From positions 1-9,634 of the forward strand of contig JAHZKV010000114.1 of NCBI GenBank assembly GCA_022600215.1: a stretch of 9,634 bases of DNA, read 5' to 3'. This DNA comes from a bacterium (GTDB lineage Bacteria > Chlamydiota > Chlamydiia > Chlamydiales > 2-12-FULL-49-11). The notes beneath the pieces are model-generated. The model did no database searches, had not been told where the DNA came from, and was given only the letters and a program-made list of their open reading frames with translations. This document shows, in pieces, positions 1-5,706 of the stretch; position 1 is the stretch's first letter, and each line of letters begins with the position of its first letter. The translations under genes and the position numbers were made by a program.

Positions 1-27
1 TGCCAATATTTCATACCATAGAGATGT

Positions 28-1377
28 ATGAACTTAGATTATTTGGAAATAAAAGGCGGAGTTCCTCTAAAAGGGGAAGTGGTAGTGACAGGAGCAAAGA
101 ATGCTGTTACGAAAATGATTGTCGCCTCCTTGCTATCTGATAAGAAATGTATCTTTACCAACGTTCCAAATATTTCAGAAGTAGAGATCACCCTAGAGCT
201 TTGTAAAGAGATAGGGATGGAGGTGCATTGGGATAGAGAAAAGCACTATCTTGAAGTGATCACCAAAGAGATCAAAACAAGAAAAATCCCTCAACGTTTT
301 TCTGGTGCCAATCGTATTCCTATTTTATTGATAGGAGCATTGTTAGGTAGAGTGAAGGAGGAGATTGTAGTACCAACAGTTGGCGGTTGTCATATTGGGA
401 AGCGTCCTGTTGATTTTCATATGGCTTCGTTACAGGCGCTTGGTGCGGAGATAGAATATAGAAAGATAGGAGAGGAGAGCATTTACCTTGCCAGCGCCCC
501 AAATGGGCTTACTGGACAAGTGATAGAGCTTGCCTACCCATCGGTTGGTGCTACCGAAAATACGATCTTAGCAGCATGCCGAGCAAAAGGGCGTACCGTA
601 ATTAAAAATGCTGCAACCGAATGCGAAATTTTAGATTTGATCTTGTTCCTTCAAAAATGTGGGGTATCGATATATGTCGATGTCGATAGAACGATTCATA
701 TTGAAGAGACAAAAGTTTTTTACCCATGTGAGCATCATGTAATACCTGATAGGATAGTAGCGGCATCGTTTGGTATGGCAGCGATAGCAACTAAAGGGCG
801 AGTGTTTGTAAGAGGTGCTGTGCAAGAGCATATGGTGAATTTCCTCAACCAGGTACGAGAAATTGGTGGGAAGTTCCGTGTAGAAAAAGATGGGATAGAG
901 TTTTACTCAGAGGGATCTTTAAGGGGCGGGGCGCATATTGAGACAGATGTACACCCAGGTTTTATGACCGATTGGCAGCAGCCTTTCTCTCTCCTTTTGA
1001 TGGTAGCGGATAGCTCTTCTGTAGTACACGAGACAGTATATGAATCACGTTTTGGGTATATACATACTCTTAAAGAAATGGGTGCACAGGTAGATTTTTT
1101 TACCAAATGCCTAGGAAGAAAACCTTGCCGTTTTGCCCTTCAAAATCATGCTCACTCCATCGTTATCCATGGTAGAGCAAAACTTCATGCCAAAGATATT
1201 GCCATCCCAGACCTCCGTGCAGGCTTTGCCTACGTTATGGCTGCCCTCATCGCAGAAGGTACCTCTAAAATCACCAACCTCCACTTCCTCGATCGTGGCT
1301 ACGAAGATCTTGATGGAAAGCTCAAAGCTCTCGGCGCCCAAGTTACTCGCAAATCCCTTGAAAAAGTTCTTATATAG
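28..1377 (+). CDS. murA: UDP-N-acetylglucosamine 1-carboxyvinyltransferase (MurA family)
   Basis: Predicted to transfer enolpyruvate from PEP to UDP-GlcNAc, the first committed cytoplasmic step of peptidoglycan precursor synthesis. The 449-residue product is slightly longer than E. coli MurA (419). Visible family motifs are GAKNA (K24, N25, substrate binding), GGCHIGKRPVD (C121, matching the catalytic/fosfomycin-target Cys115 of E. coli), GATENT (174-179), TDVHPGFMTDWQQPF with D315 matching catalytic Asp305, and DLRAGFAYVMAALIAEGT near the C terminus. From memory, RPVDFH and HPGFMTDWQQP resemble a divergent MurA clade seen in Actinobacteria more than the E. coli type, so it could be a second MurA or a transferred copy. 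ATG 28 gives the canonical short N terminus; only a weak GAG precedes it. The last ~250 bases are C-rich in coding sense, unlike the rest of the gene. The stop codon lies in a small hairpin. Family assignment is secure; exclusive role as the cell's MurA is inferred. Confidence 0.93.
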   Translation: MNLDYLEIKGGVPLKGEVVVTGAKNAVTKMIVASLLSDKKCIFTNVPNISEVEITLELCKEIGMEVHWDREKHYLEVITKEIKTRKIPQRFSGANRIPILLIGALLGRVKEEIVVPTVGGCHIGKRPVDFHMASLQALGAEIEYRKIGEESIYLASAPNGLTGQVIELAYPSVGATENTILAACRAKGRTVIKNAATECEILDLILFLQKCGVSIYVDVDRTIHIEETKVFYPCEHHVIPDRIVAASFGMAAIATKGRVFVRGAVQEHMVNFLNQVREIGGKFRVEKDGIEFYSEGSLRGGAHIETDVHPGFMTDWQQPFSLLLMVADSSSVVHETVYESRFGYIHTLKEMGAQVDFFTKCLGRKPCRFALQNHAHSIVIHGRAKLHAKDIAIPDLRAGFAYVMAALIAEGTSKITNLHFLDRGYEDLDGKLKALGAQVTRKSLEKVLI

Positions 1378-1390
1378 GGGCTCTGCCCCT
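1376..1390. repeat. Short GC-rich hairpin overlapping the murA stop codon
   Basis: AGGGGC (1376-1381) and GCCCCT (1385-1390) pair perfectly around a 3-base TCT loop. The hairpin begins within the TAG stop of murA. No T-run follows directly, so it is not a stand-alone intrinsic terminator. It abuts the left foot of the larger branched repeat and may be part of it. Confidence 0.6.
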
Positions 1391-1502
1391 AAGACCCCGC
1401 TCAAGGATCAAGATCCTTAAGAAACCTTTGGTTTATTTTTTTGTTGTACAAAAAAATCAAAGAAGGGTTTCCAAAGGGTTATTACCCTTTGGTGGGGTTA
1501 GG
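1388..1502. repeat. Cloverleaf-like branched palindromic repeat
   Basis: The stretch can fold as a four-part structure. The base stem pairs CCTA and ACCCCGC (1388-1400) with GTGGGGT and TAGG (1492-1502), with one G-U pair and a small bulge. A left arm AAGGATC-AA-GATCCTT occupies 1403-1418. A central arm pairs 1421-1442 (GAAACC, ending in seven T) with 1450-1471 (seven A, ending GGTTTC), with about four mismatches. A right arm CCAAAGGGT-TATT-ACCCTTTGG occupies 1471-1492. Such organisation is typical of non-coding dispersed palindromic repeats. No ORF of interest lies in it. That it is dispersed in the genome is an inference; one window holds only one copy. Confidence 0.65.
1403..1442 (+). terminator. 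Candidate murA terminator
   Basis: Two tandem hairpins, AAGGATC-AA-GATCCTT (1403-1418) and the weaker AAACC-TTT-GGTTT (1422-1434), are followed by A and seven T (1436-1442), about 60 bases after the murA stop. The stem next to the T-run is short and AT-rich, so efficiency is doubtful. The same bases form the left side of the branched repeat's central arm, so an alternative fold competes with it. Confidence 0.4.
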
Positions 1503-1671
1503 TTACACGTTCAATTAAATATCGATTTTAACTATCGTAAAAGTTCTCGAGATTAAAATATGTTAAAGGGGGTCATATCTCATTGATATTGCCCTCCTTT
1601 AACATATTTTAAGCTCGGGACTTTGACACTGTTACAATCGATATTTAATTGAACGTGTAACCTAACCCCAC
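1492..1671. repeat. 180-bp foldback (MITE-like) element, near-perfect hairpin
   Basis: GTGGGGTTAGG at 1492 begins an arm whose reverse complement ends at 1671. Bases 1492-1527 pair with 1636-1671 without mismatch (36 bp). Bases 1553-1569 pair with 1596-1612 perfectly (17 bp). The sections between (about 1528-1552 and 1613-1635) pair imperfectly. At the centre ATATC (1575-1579) and GATAT (1585-1589) close a 5-base loop. It encodes no protein. No clear target-site duplication is visible, so the mobile (MITE-like) label is inference; the inverted repeat itself is read directly. Its left foot is shared with the right foot of the branched repeat. Confidence 0.8.
1623..1649 (+). promoter_or_regulatory. 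Candidate promoter in the foldback's right arm, reading into the lysine 2,3-aminomutase gene
   Basis: TTGACA (1623-1628) matches the sigma-70 -35 consensus exactly. TTTAAT (1644-1649) is a five-of-six -10 match, but the spacer is only 15 bases. A start near 1656 would give a leader of about 50 bases before ATG 1707. The mirror position in the left arm lacks TTGACA because the arms diverge there. Confidence 0.4.
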
Positions 1672-1706
1672 TAGGCTTCAATTTTCAAGTATGGTAGACT
1701 TTTTGC

Positions 1707-2660
1707 ATGGAAAAATGGCGAAGAGAACAGAGACGTACATTTACGAGTATGGAGAAGCTTGCAGACTTTTTGGAGTTGACGGAGGAGGATAGGGGGAGGT
1801 TGTTGGATCGTAAAGATTTTCCTTTACATGTCCCTTATCGGATAGCGATGAAGATGGAGAAGGGTTCTTTGGTGGGAGCGCTTGCTTTGCAATTTTTGCC
1901 GTTAGATTTGGAGGGTGAAGAGGATGGTGGGGCTTTGGATCCTGTGGGTGATGGGGCGGCTATGCGCTGTGATTCTTTGCTGCATAAGTATGAGGGGCGG
2001 GCGCTTTTACTTACTACTTCTGCCTGTGCTATGCATTGTAGGTATTGCTTCCGTCAAAATTATCCTTACACGCAGGGGGTGGAGGATGCGCTGCATGCTA
2101 TTGGAAAGGATTCTTCTATTAGGGAAGTAATTTTAAGTGGCGGCGATCCTTTATCTCTTTCTGATAAGGCGTTGAAAGATATTTTTTTATCGCTGGAGGC
2201 GATGGATCATGTGGAGATTGTCCGTATCCATACGAGATTTTTGGTGGGAATTCCGGAGAGGGTGACGAGGGGACTTTTAGATATTTTTGAGAAGACCAGT
2301 ATGCAGGTGGTCTTTGTCTTGCACGTGAACCATGTGGAGGAGTTGGACGAAGATATTTTTGAAGCTTTGAAGGGAATACAACTTCTTGGTATACCTGTTC
2401 TTACTCAGACAGTCTTGTTAAGGGGTGTAAACAACTCAAAATCTGTACTTTATAATTTGTTTATGCGCTTGGTGAAGAGGGGAGTCATTCCCTATTATTT
2501 GCACCAGTTTGATCAGGTGAAAGGGGCTATGCACTTTGAAACTTCTAAAGATGAGGGACGTAATCTCATTCGTGCGTTGCGCGATTGTATGCCTGGATAT
2601 GCTGTTCCTACCTATGTGCAGGAGGTGGAAGGGGAATCTTCAAAAACACTTGTTCATTGA
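1707..2660 (+). CDS. epmB: EF-P-type lysine 2,3-aminomutase (EpmB/KamA family radical SAM enzyme)
   Basis: A 317-residue radical SAM, PLP-dependent aminomutase. CAMHCRYC gives the CxxxCxxC iron-sulfur motif (C107, C111, C114). SGGDPL (144-149) is the conserved SAM-binding loop. The segments HKYEGRALLL, VLLRGVN and PYYLHQFDQVKGAMHF follow the EpmB pattern. The C-terminal SSKT holds K313, matching the PLP lysine of the EpmB EPSKTPL motif. EpmB (342 residues in E. coli) turns alpha-lysine into (R)-beta-lysine, which EpmA attaches to elongation factor P. The short C terminus and EpmB-like motifs argue against a catabolic lysine aminomutase such as clostridial KamA, which is over 400 residues. ATG 1707 has no Shine-Dalgarno; it lies 36 bases past the foldback element. 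Neither efp nor epmA is in the window, so the EF-P role rests on family resemblance. Confidence 0.85.
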   Translation: MEKWRREQRRTFTSMEKLADFLELTEEDRGRLLDRKDFPLHVPYRIAMKMEKGSLVGALALQFLPLDLEGEEDGGALDPVGDGAAMRCDSLLHKYEGRALLLTTSACAMHCRYCFRQNYPYTQGVEDALHAIGKDSSIREVILSGGDPLSLSDKALKDIFLSLEAMDHVEIVRIHTRFLVGIPERVTRGLLDIFEKTSMQVVFVLHVNHVEELDEDIFEALKGIQLLGIPVLTQTVLLRGVNNSKSVLYNLFMRLVKRGVIPYYLHQFDQVKGAMHFETSKDEGRNLIRALRDCMPGYAVPTYVQEVEGESSKTLVH

Positions 2661-2738
2661 GTATAGGTTATTTTTATTTCTTCCTATGTCGGAGCTTCCT
2701 ACTAAATAGAAAATTTGTTATTCTCTTTTCTGAAGAAT

Positions 2739-3773
2739 ATGTGGTTTAAAAATAAAAGGATCCTACGAGCTATTGCTCCTCATTTGGATGAGGGCATTTT
2801 GCTTTATTTCCCATCTGGGCGTATTGAAGTGCTTACAGAGGCGGTCCACTCTTTCCTAAAAATCCCTGGTGATATTTCCAAATTTTCTTTACTTCATGTA
2901 GCCGATGGCCCTATTTTATCAGAAATAGAGGAGATGTTGGCTGAGCAAAAGATTATGGGATCTACTACGCATATGGAAAAGGCTATTGCGATTGAGATAG
3001 TCCCGATAGAGGGAGTGCCGGAAAAATTGATTGTGATTAAAGATGCTTCTCATGAGGAGAAGATCTTGAATATGGGTAAAGAGTTTGTTGGAAATGCTTC
3101 TCATGAACTTCGAACGCCTATTACGATAATCAAAGGGTATACGGAGCTTTTACTTCAATCTGATATGATTGAGGAGCCGATGCGTACAGAGATTTTGAAG
3201 AAGGTCTTTGCTAATTGTGAGCGGATGGAGCATCTGGTTAATCATTTGCTGCGCCTTACTGATTTGGAGCATTGTAATACCGATAATTTCTCTGAGGTAG
3301 ATATCCATCAACTTATTGAGGATGTGAGTTATCAAGTGATTTCTATCTATCCTGAGGTGAGTATTGAGCATTTAAGGGAAGAGGAAGAGGCAAAAGCTTT
3401 TGTGGATAATGACTTAATTGAGCTTGTCCTTACCAACTTGTTTAAGAATGCTATTAAATATTCTCGTGATGAGAAGTTGATTACGGTTACGGTAGAGACG
3501 AGGGAGAAGGAGATTTCGATTGAGGTACAGGATCGAGGTATTGGCATCCCTGAGAAGGATTTGGAGAAGATCTTTGAACGATTCTATACGGTGGATAAGG
3601 CTCATTGTAGAAAACTTGGTGGCGCTGGGCTGGGCTTATCTATTGTGAAGTTGATTGTAGAAAAGCATGGGGGAAAAATTTATGCTACCTCTGTACCTGG
3701 TCTATCTACTACTATGCACTTGCTGTTGCCGAGGCTTGTTACTTCCGATCAGAAGACTTTGGTGCACCCATAA
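2739..3773 (+). CDS. PhoR-type sensor histidine kinase, no obvious membrane segment
   Basis: Predicted to autophosphorylate and pass phosphate to a response regulator. Counting from the alternative TTG start at 2715, the order is a PAS-like N-terminal region (about 20-110), HisKA with FVGNASHELRTP (phosphoacceptor H130), an N box (LTNLFKNAIKYS, N245), G1 DRGIGIP (273-279), F box IFERFYTVD (286-294) and G2 GGAGLGLSI (302-310). All catalytic boxes are intact. No clear transmembrane helix is present, so it is probably cytosolic, unlike classical PhoR. ATG 2739 is preceded by GAAGAAT and is preferred; TTG 2715 would add eight residues (352 total). It follows the aminomutase gene by 78 bases and could share its transcript. 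No response regulator gene is in the window, so it is an orphan here. Its last 35 bases overlap the convergent GspK-like gene. Confidence 0.88.
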   Translation: MWFKNKRILRAIAPHLDEGILLYFPSGRIEVLTEAVHSFLKIPGDISKFSLLHVADGPILSEIEEMLAEQKIMGSTTHMEKAIAIEIVPIEGVPEKLIVIKDASHEEKILNMGKEFVGNASHELRTPITIIKGYTELLLQSDMIEEPMRTEILKKVFANCERMEHLVNHLLRLTDLEHCNTDNFSEVDIHQLIEDVSYQVISIYPEVSIEHLREEEEAKAFVDNDLIELVLTNLFKNAIKYSRDEKLITVTVETREKEISIEVQDRGIGIPEKDLEKIFERFYTVDKAHCRKLGGAGLGLSIVKLIVEKHGGKIYATSVPGLSTTMHLLLPRLVTSDQKTLVHP

Positions 3774-4569
3774 TAATAATGGTACCTTTTCCTGTAGCAA
3801 GATATTTTATTCCATTGCTTTTATTGCTATATTGAAAACGTGACAGATCCAGCTGCAAAGGGGTTAAGAGCTCTTTAGCTTCTTTTTCTTTTACCCTGCT
3901 GGGCTTTTCTCCTGCATAATAGGCTGCTTTTTCTATTGCTCGTATTTTTTCTACTTTCTTTTTTCCTAAAAATGCGGTGAGTAGAGGCTTTGAGGCGCCT
4001 GGCATGCAGATTTTATGCATACTAACATGTTCTTGAACTGTTACATATTGGGTGATGGATTTGCTTTCTCTGTTCCAAATTTGGAAAAACTTTTGCCTAT
4101 CATCTGTGGTGTTAAAAGCGATAGTGGAGAGGTCTTTTTCTTTGTAAAAACCTTTGAGGATTTCTTTTGCGAGCCTTTCAATATCTTCTATCTCTTTTTG
4201 ATAGAGCTCAATGAGCAATCGAATAAATACCTTTTCCAACTCTTGTTTTTGTGCATTGGTAAAATCGGAGGAGAGGAGGGGGTAGAGGTTGAGCATGCTG
4301 TTTACCCCGTTGCAACCCTTGCGAAATTGAAACTTCATTTTTTCTTTTCTACTTTTGCTACGAGAGTCTATGTCTTCTTCCGTATTGCTTACTTCTTTGG
4401 ACTTTTTATATTTTTGTTCTTCGTCTGCATTTTGAGCTTTTATAAGGGAGCTTACTTCATCATCCAAAATTTTATAGGCAACGGTGGTAGTTTTGATGGA
4501 AGTACCCATGGAGGAAGAAACTAAGGTAAAGAGGAGGATTAATAAGGTGGTAAGGAATAAGAAATTCAC
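3739..4569 (-). CDS. GspK-like minor pseudopilin candidate (hydrophobic N terminus)
   Basis: A 276-residue protein with one N-terminal hydrophobic segment (about residues 2-20, MNFLFLTTLLILLFTLVSSS). A lysine/glutamate-rich, charged stretch (about 48-80) and a mostly helical body follow. It lacks the Glu+5 of prepilins, as GspK proteins are known to, and it closes a chain in the I-J-K order of type II secretion operons; its size is a little below usual GspK (about 300-330). I see no direct sequence motif proving GspK, so the call rests on position, size and topology. Start is GTG at 4569 overlapping the upstream TGA (GTGA), with a strong purine tract AAGGGGGG just ahead. The 3' end overlaps the histidine kinase gene tail-to-tail for 35 bp. 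Alternative: an unrelated exported or anchored protein. Confidence 0.6.
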   Translation of the reverse strand: MNFLFLTTLLILLFTLVSSSMGTSIKTTTVAYKILDDEVSSLIKAQNADEEQKYKKSKEVSNTEEDIDSRSKSRKEKMKFQFRKGCNGVNSMLNLYPLLSSDFTNAQKQELEKVFIRLLIELYQKEIEDIERLAKEILKGFYKEKDLSTIAFNTTDDRQKFFQIWNRESKSITQYVTVQEHVSMHKICMPGASKPLLTAFLGKKKVEKIRAIEKAAYYAGEKPSRVKEKEAKELLTPLQLDLSRFQYSNKSNGIKYLATGKGTIIIMGAPKSSDRK

Positions 4570-5072
4570 TTTCCCCCCTTCTGCTTAGAAAGGAGAAAGA
4601 GGTAGGAAAACTCCCTTCCTTGAAGATCTTTGAAATGGAGTTCCAGGTGCCTTTTTTTCCATGTTGCTTTGAATCGGCTAATGTCTTGTAAGAAGATACG
4701 CTTGGCTTCTTGTCCTTTGCTATTAGTGATGTGATAGATAAGGTGATTGTTTTCATCTTTATAGAGCTTACAGGTGCATTCCCCCGCTACCCCAGGATTT
4801 TGCTTATAAGCATTATTATATTTAAAGGTGAGGAGATTTTCGTACATAGTATGATCTTCTTGGAGAGACTCTTCTCTGATGGTCAAAGACATTTCTAAAA
4901 ACTTTTCATAGAAGAGGGTGCGTTCCAGTACTTTTGGGCGGAAGCTTTCTAGTTTAGCGCTAAGTTTTTGATAGCGGAAGAAAAGGGAGGAGGTGGTCCC
5001 TAGGACGATAGAGAATAAGAAGGTGGCGATGATGATTTCTAGAATGGAGAAAGGGTGAGATCGTCTAATCAT
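4566..5072 (-). CDS. Prepilin-like minor pseudopilin, GspJ-like position
   Basis: A 168-residue protein beginning MIRRSHP then FSILEIIIATFLFSIVLG. This is a type IV prepilin N terminus: a short basic leader, Phe at +1, Glu at +5 and a long hydrophobic helix. The predicted prepilin peptidase site is after Pro7, whereas Gly is usual at -1. The soluble C-terminal part (about 30-168) is unremarkable, with two cysteines in a GECTCKLY segment. In a type II secretion system, minor pseudopilins I, J and K form the tip that primes pseudopilus assembly at the inner membrane. Length and position between a GspI-like and a GspK-like gene suggest GspJ, but the subfamily is inferred. ATG 5072 overlaps the stop of the 56-codon ORF by 4 bases (ATGA), so translational coupling is likely. 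Confidence 0.75.
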   Translation of the reverse strand: MIRRSHPFSILEIIIATFLFSIVLGTTSSLFFRYQKLSAKLESFRPKVLERTLFYEKFLEMSLTIREESLQEDHTMYENLLTFKYNNAYKQNPGVAGECTCKLYKDENNHLIYHITNSKGQEAKRIFLQDISRFKATWKKRHLELHFKDLQGREFSYLFLLSKQKGGK

Positions 5073-5239
5073 TTGTTTTGGCTGATGGTCAGATTTTTAA
5101 GAGGGGAGTTGGGGGTGGTTGTAATTGTTTGGAAGGAGTCGTACATAGGCTTCATCGTTTTTACCTTATCGGTATCAATGTGTACCAGTACAAAGGATCC
5201 TCTTGCTTTATTTTGTAAAAGAAAAGGTTTATATTTCAT
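5069..5239 (-). CDS. Small 56-residue ORF inside the pseudopilin chain
   Basis: I do not recognise this protein. It is an intact 56-codon frame starting at ATG 5239, which overlaps the TGA of the GspI-like gene (ATGA), and ending at TGA 5069-5071, which overlaps the ATG of the GspJ-like gene (ATGA). It fills the gap between two pseudopilin genes exactly, with no spare bases, which argues that it is translated. The product is basic, has no membrane helix, and includes RGSFVLVHID (about residues 13-22) followed by a Thr/Pro/Asn-rich tail. RGSFVLV faintly resembles a prepilin cleavage region, but no hydrophobic helix follows, and neither other frame of the same strand continues one, so it is not a simple frameshift. 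An in-frame TAA directly precedes the ATG, fixing the start. It could be a small assembly partner, a degenerate pseudopilin, or a coupling leader peptide. Confidence 0.65.
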   Translation of the reverse strand: MKYKPFLLQNKARGSFVLVHIDTDKVKTMKPMYDSFQTITTTPNSPLKNLTISQNK

Positions 5240-5619
5240 TTATCGCCATCCAAATAATATTTTGTTCTTGTTAACTTAGCATGGCCCGCAGAAAGGGTAA
5301 TTTGTACTTCTGTAAGACTTTTTTTATGCGAGTCGTCTTGTCTTTTGGAGATTGTAGCCAATCTTTTGATTATTAAGGTATCTTTTTCTCCAAAAAGGGT
5401 AGGAATATCCTCTAGTATGGGGTTATCCTTTTTTTTATAGGCTTCCTCAAAACTTCTTGTGAAGTAGGGCTCCATGGTCATTTTTTTGAGGAGGGAAAAT
5501 TCTTTTTTATAGATGCGGTAGGGATAGGAGGAAAAGGGTAAAATGCTCATGGTTATGAGCAGTAAAGAAAGTAGTACTTCAAATAAAACAAAGGAGTGTC
5601 TTTTCTTGATTATGTTCAT
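5236..5619 (-). CDS. Prepilin-like minor pseudopilin, GspI-like position
   Basis: About 127 residues from ATG 5619. The N terminus MNIIKKRHS then FVLFEVLLSLLLITMSIL shows a nine-residue basic leader, Phe at +1, Glu at +5 and a hydrophobic helix, as in type IV prepilins and type II pseudopilins. Ser occupies -1 instead of Gly. The length suits GspI (about 120-130), and it heads a chain followed by GspJ- and GspK-like genes, but subfamily assignment is inferred. Earlier in-frame ATGs at 5628 and 5646 would lengthen the leader (136 residues in total) and would place the start almost on the predicted transcription start, so 5619 is preferred. No Shine-Dalgarno is visible. It is probably the first gene of the operon, since the gene upstream is divergent. 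The main pseudopilin (GspG), the ATPase and the secretin are not in the window. Confidence 0.75.
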   Translation of the reverse strand: MNIIKKRHSFVLFEVLLSLLLITMSILPFSSYPYRIYKKEFSLLKKMTMEPYFTRSFEEAYKKKDNPILEDIPTLFGEKDTLIIKRLATISKRQDDSHKKSLTEVQITLSAGHAKLTRTKYYLDGDK

Positions 5620-5654
5620 TGCATTCATAATAATCGAGATTAACATTGAAAGAA

Positions 5655-5660
5655 ATCATA
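5655..5660 (-). promoter_or_regulatory. Candidate -10 box for the pseudopilin operon
   Basis: TATGAT on the minus strand matches TATAAT in five of six positions and would start transcription near 5648, about 29 bases before ATG 5619. No convincing -35 box is found at 17 +/- 1 bases, where the TTACAC-N9-GTGTAA dyad sits instead. That arrangement would fit activator-dependent control. Confidence 0.35.
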
Positions 5661-5667
5661 AAATCCT

Positions 5668-5688
5668 TTACACCTGAGGGTAGTGTAA
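5668..5688. promoter_or_regulatory. TTACAC-N9-GTGTAA dyad in the divergent promoter region
   Basis: A perfect 6-bp inverted repeat with a 9-base spacer lies in the short gap between the divergent pseudopilin operon and the plus-strand gene. TTTACA (5667-5672), overlapping its left half, could act as a -35 for the plus-strand gene, with a weak TATTTT (5691-5696) at 18 bases. The position suits a regulator binding site. A hairpin or chance occurrence is possible. Confidence 0.35.
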
Positions 5689-5706
5689 TCTATTTTGCTG
5701 AGGGAA

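Noticed and set aside
1111..1404. Open frame of 97 codons antisense to the 3' end of murA
   Set aside because: It lies opposite conserved MurA codons and is explained by the C-rich composition there; no start signal or homology is apparent.
1471..1492. Stand-alone terminator hairpin CCAAAGGGT-TATT-ACCCTTTGG
   Set aside because: It is followed by GTGGGGTTAGG and not by T residues; it fits better as an arm of the branched repeat.
4015..4524. Open frame of 169 codons on the plus strand opposite the GspK-like gene
   Set aside because: Its Phe/Leu-rich translation arises from the complement of Lys/Glu codons in the minus-strand gene. It has no recognisable motif, and the minus gene has a strong purine ribosome site and coupled start.
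5069..5239. A frameshifted pseudopilin in place of a separate small gene
   Set aside because: Neither other frame on that strand continues a prepilin helix, an in-frame stop precedes the ATG, and both junctions are clean 4-base overlaps.
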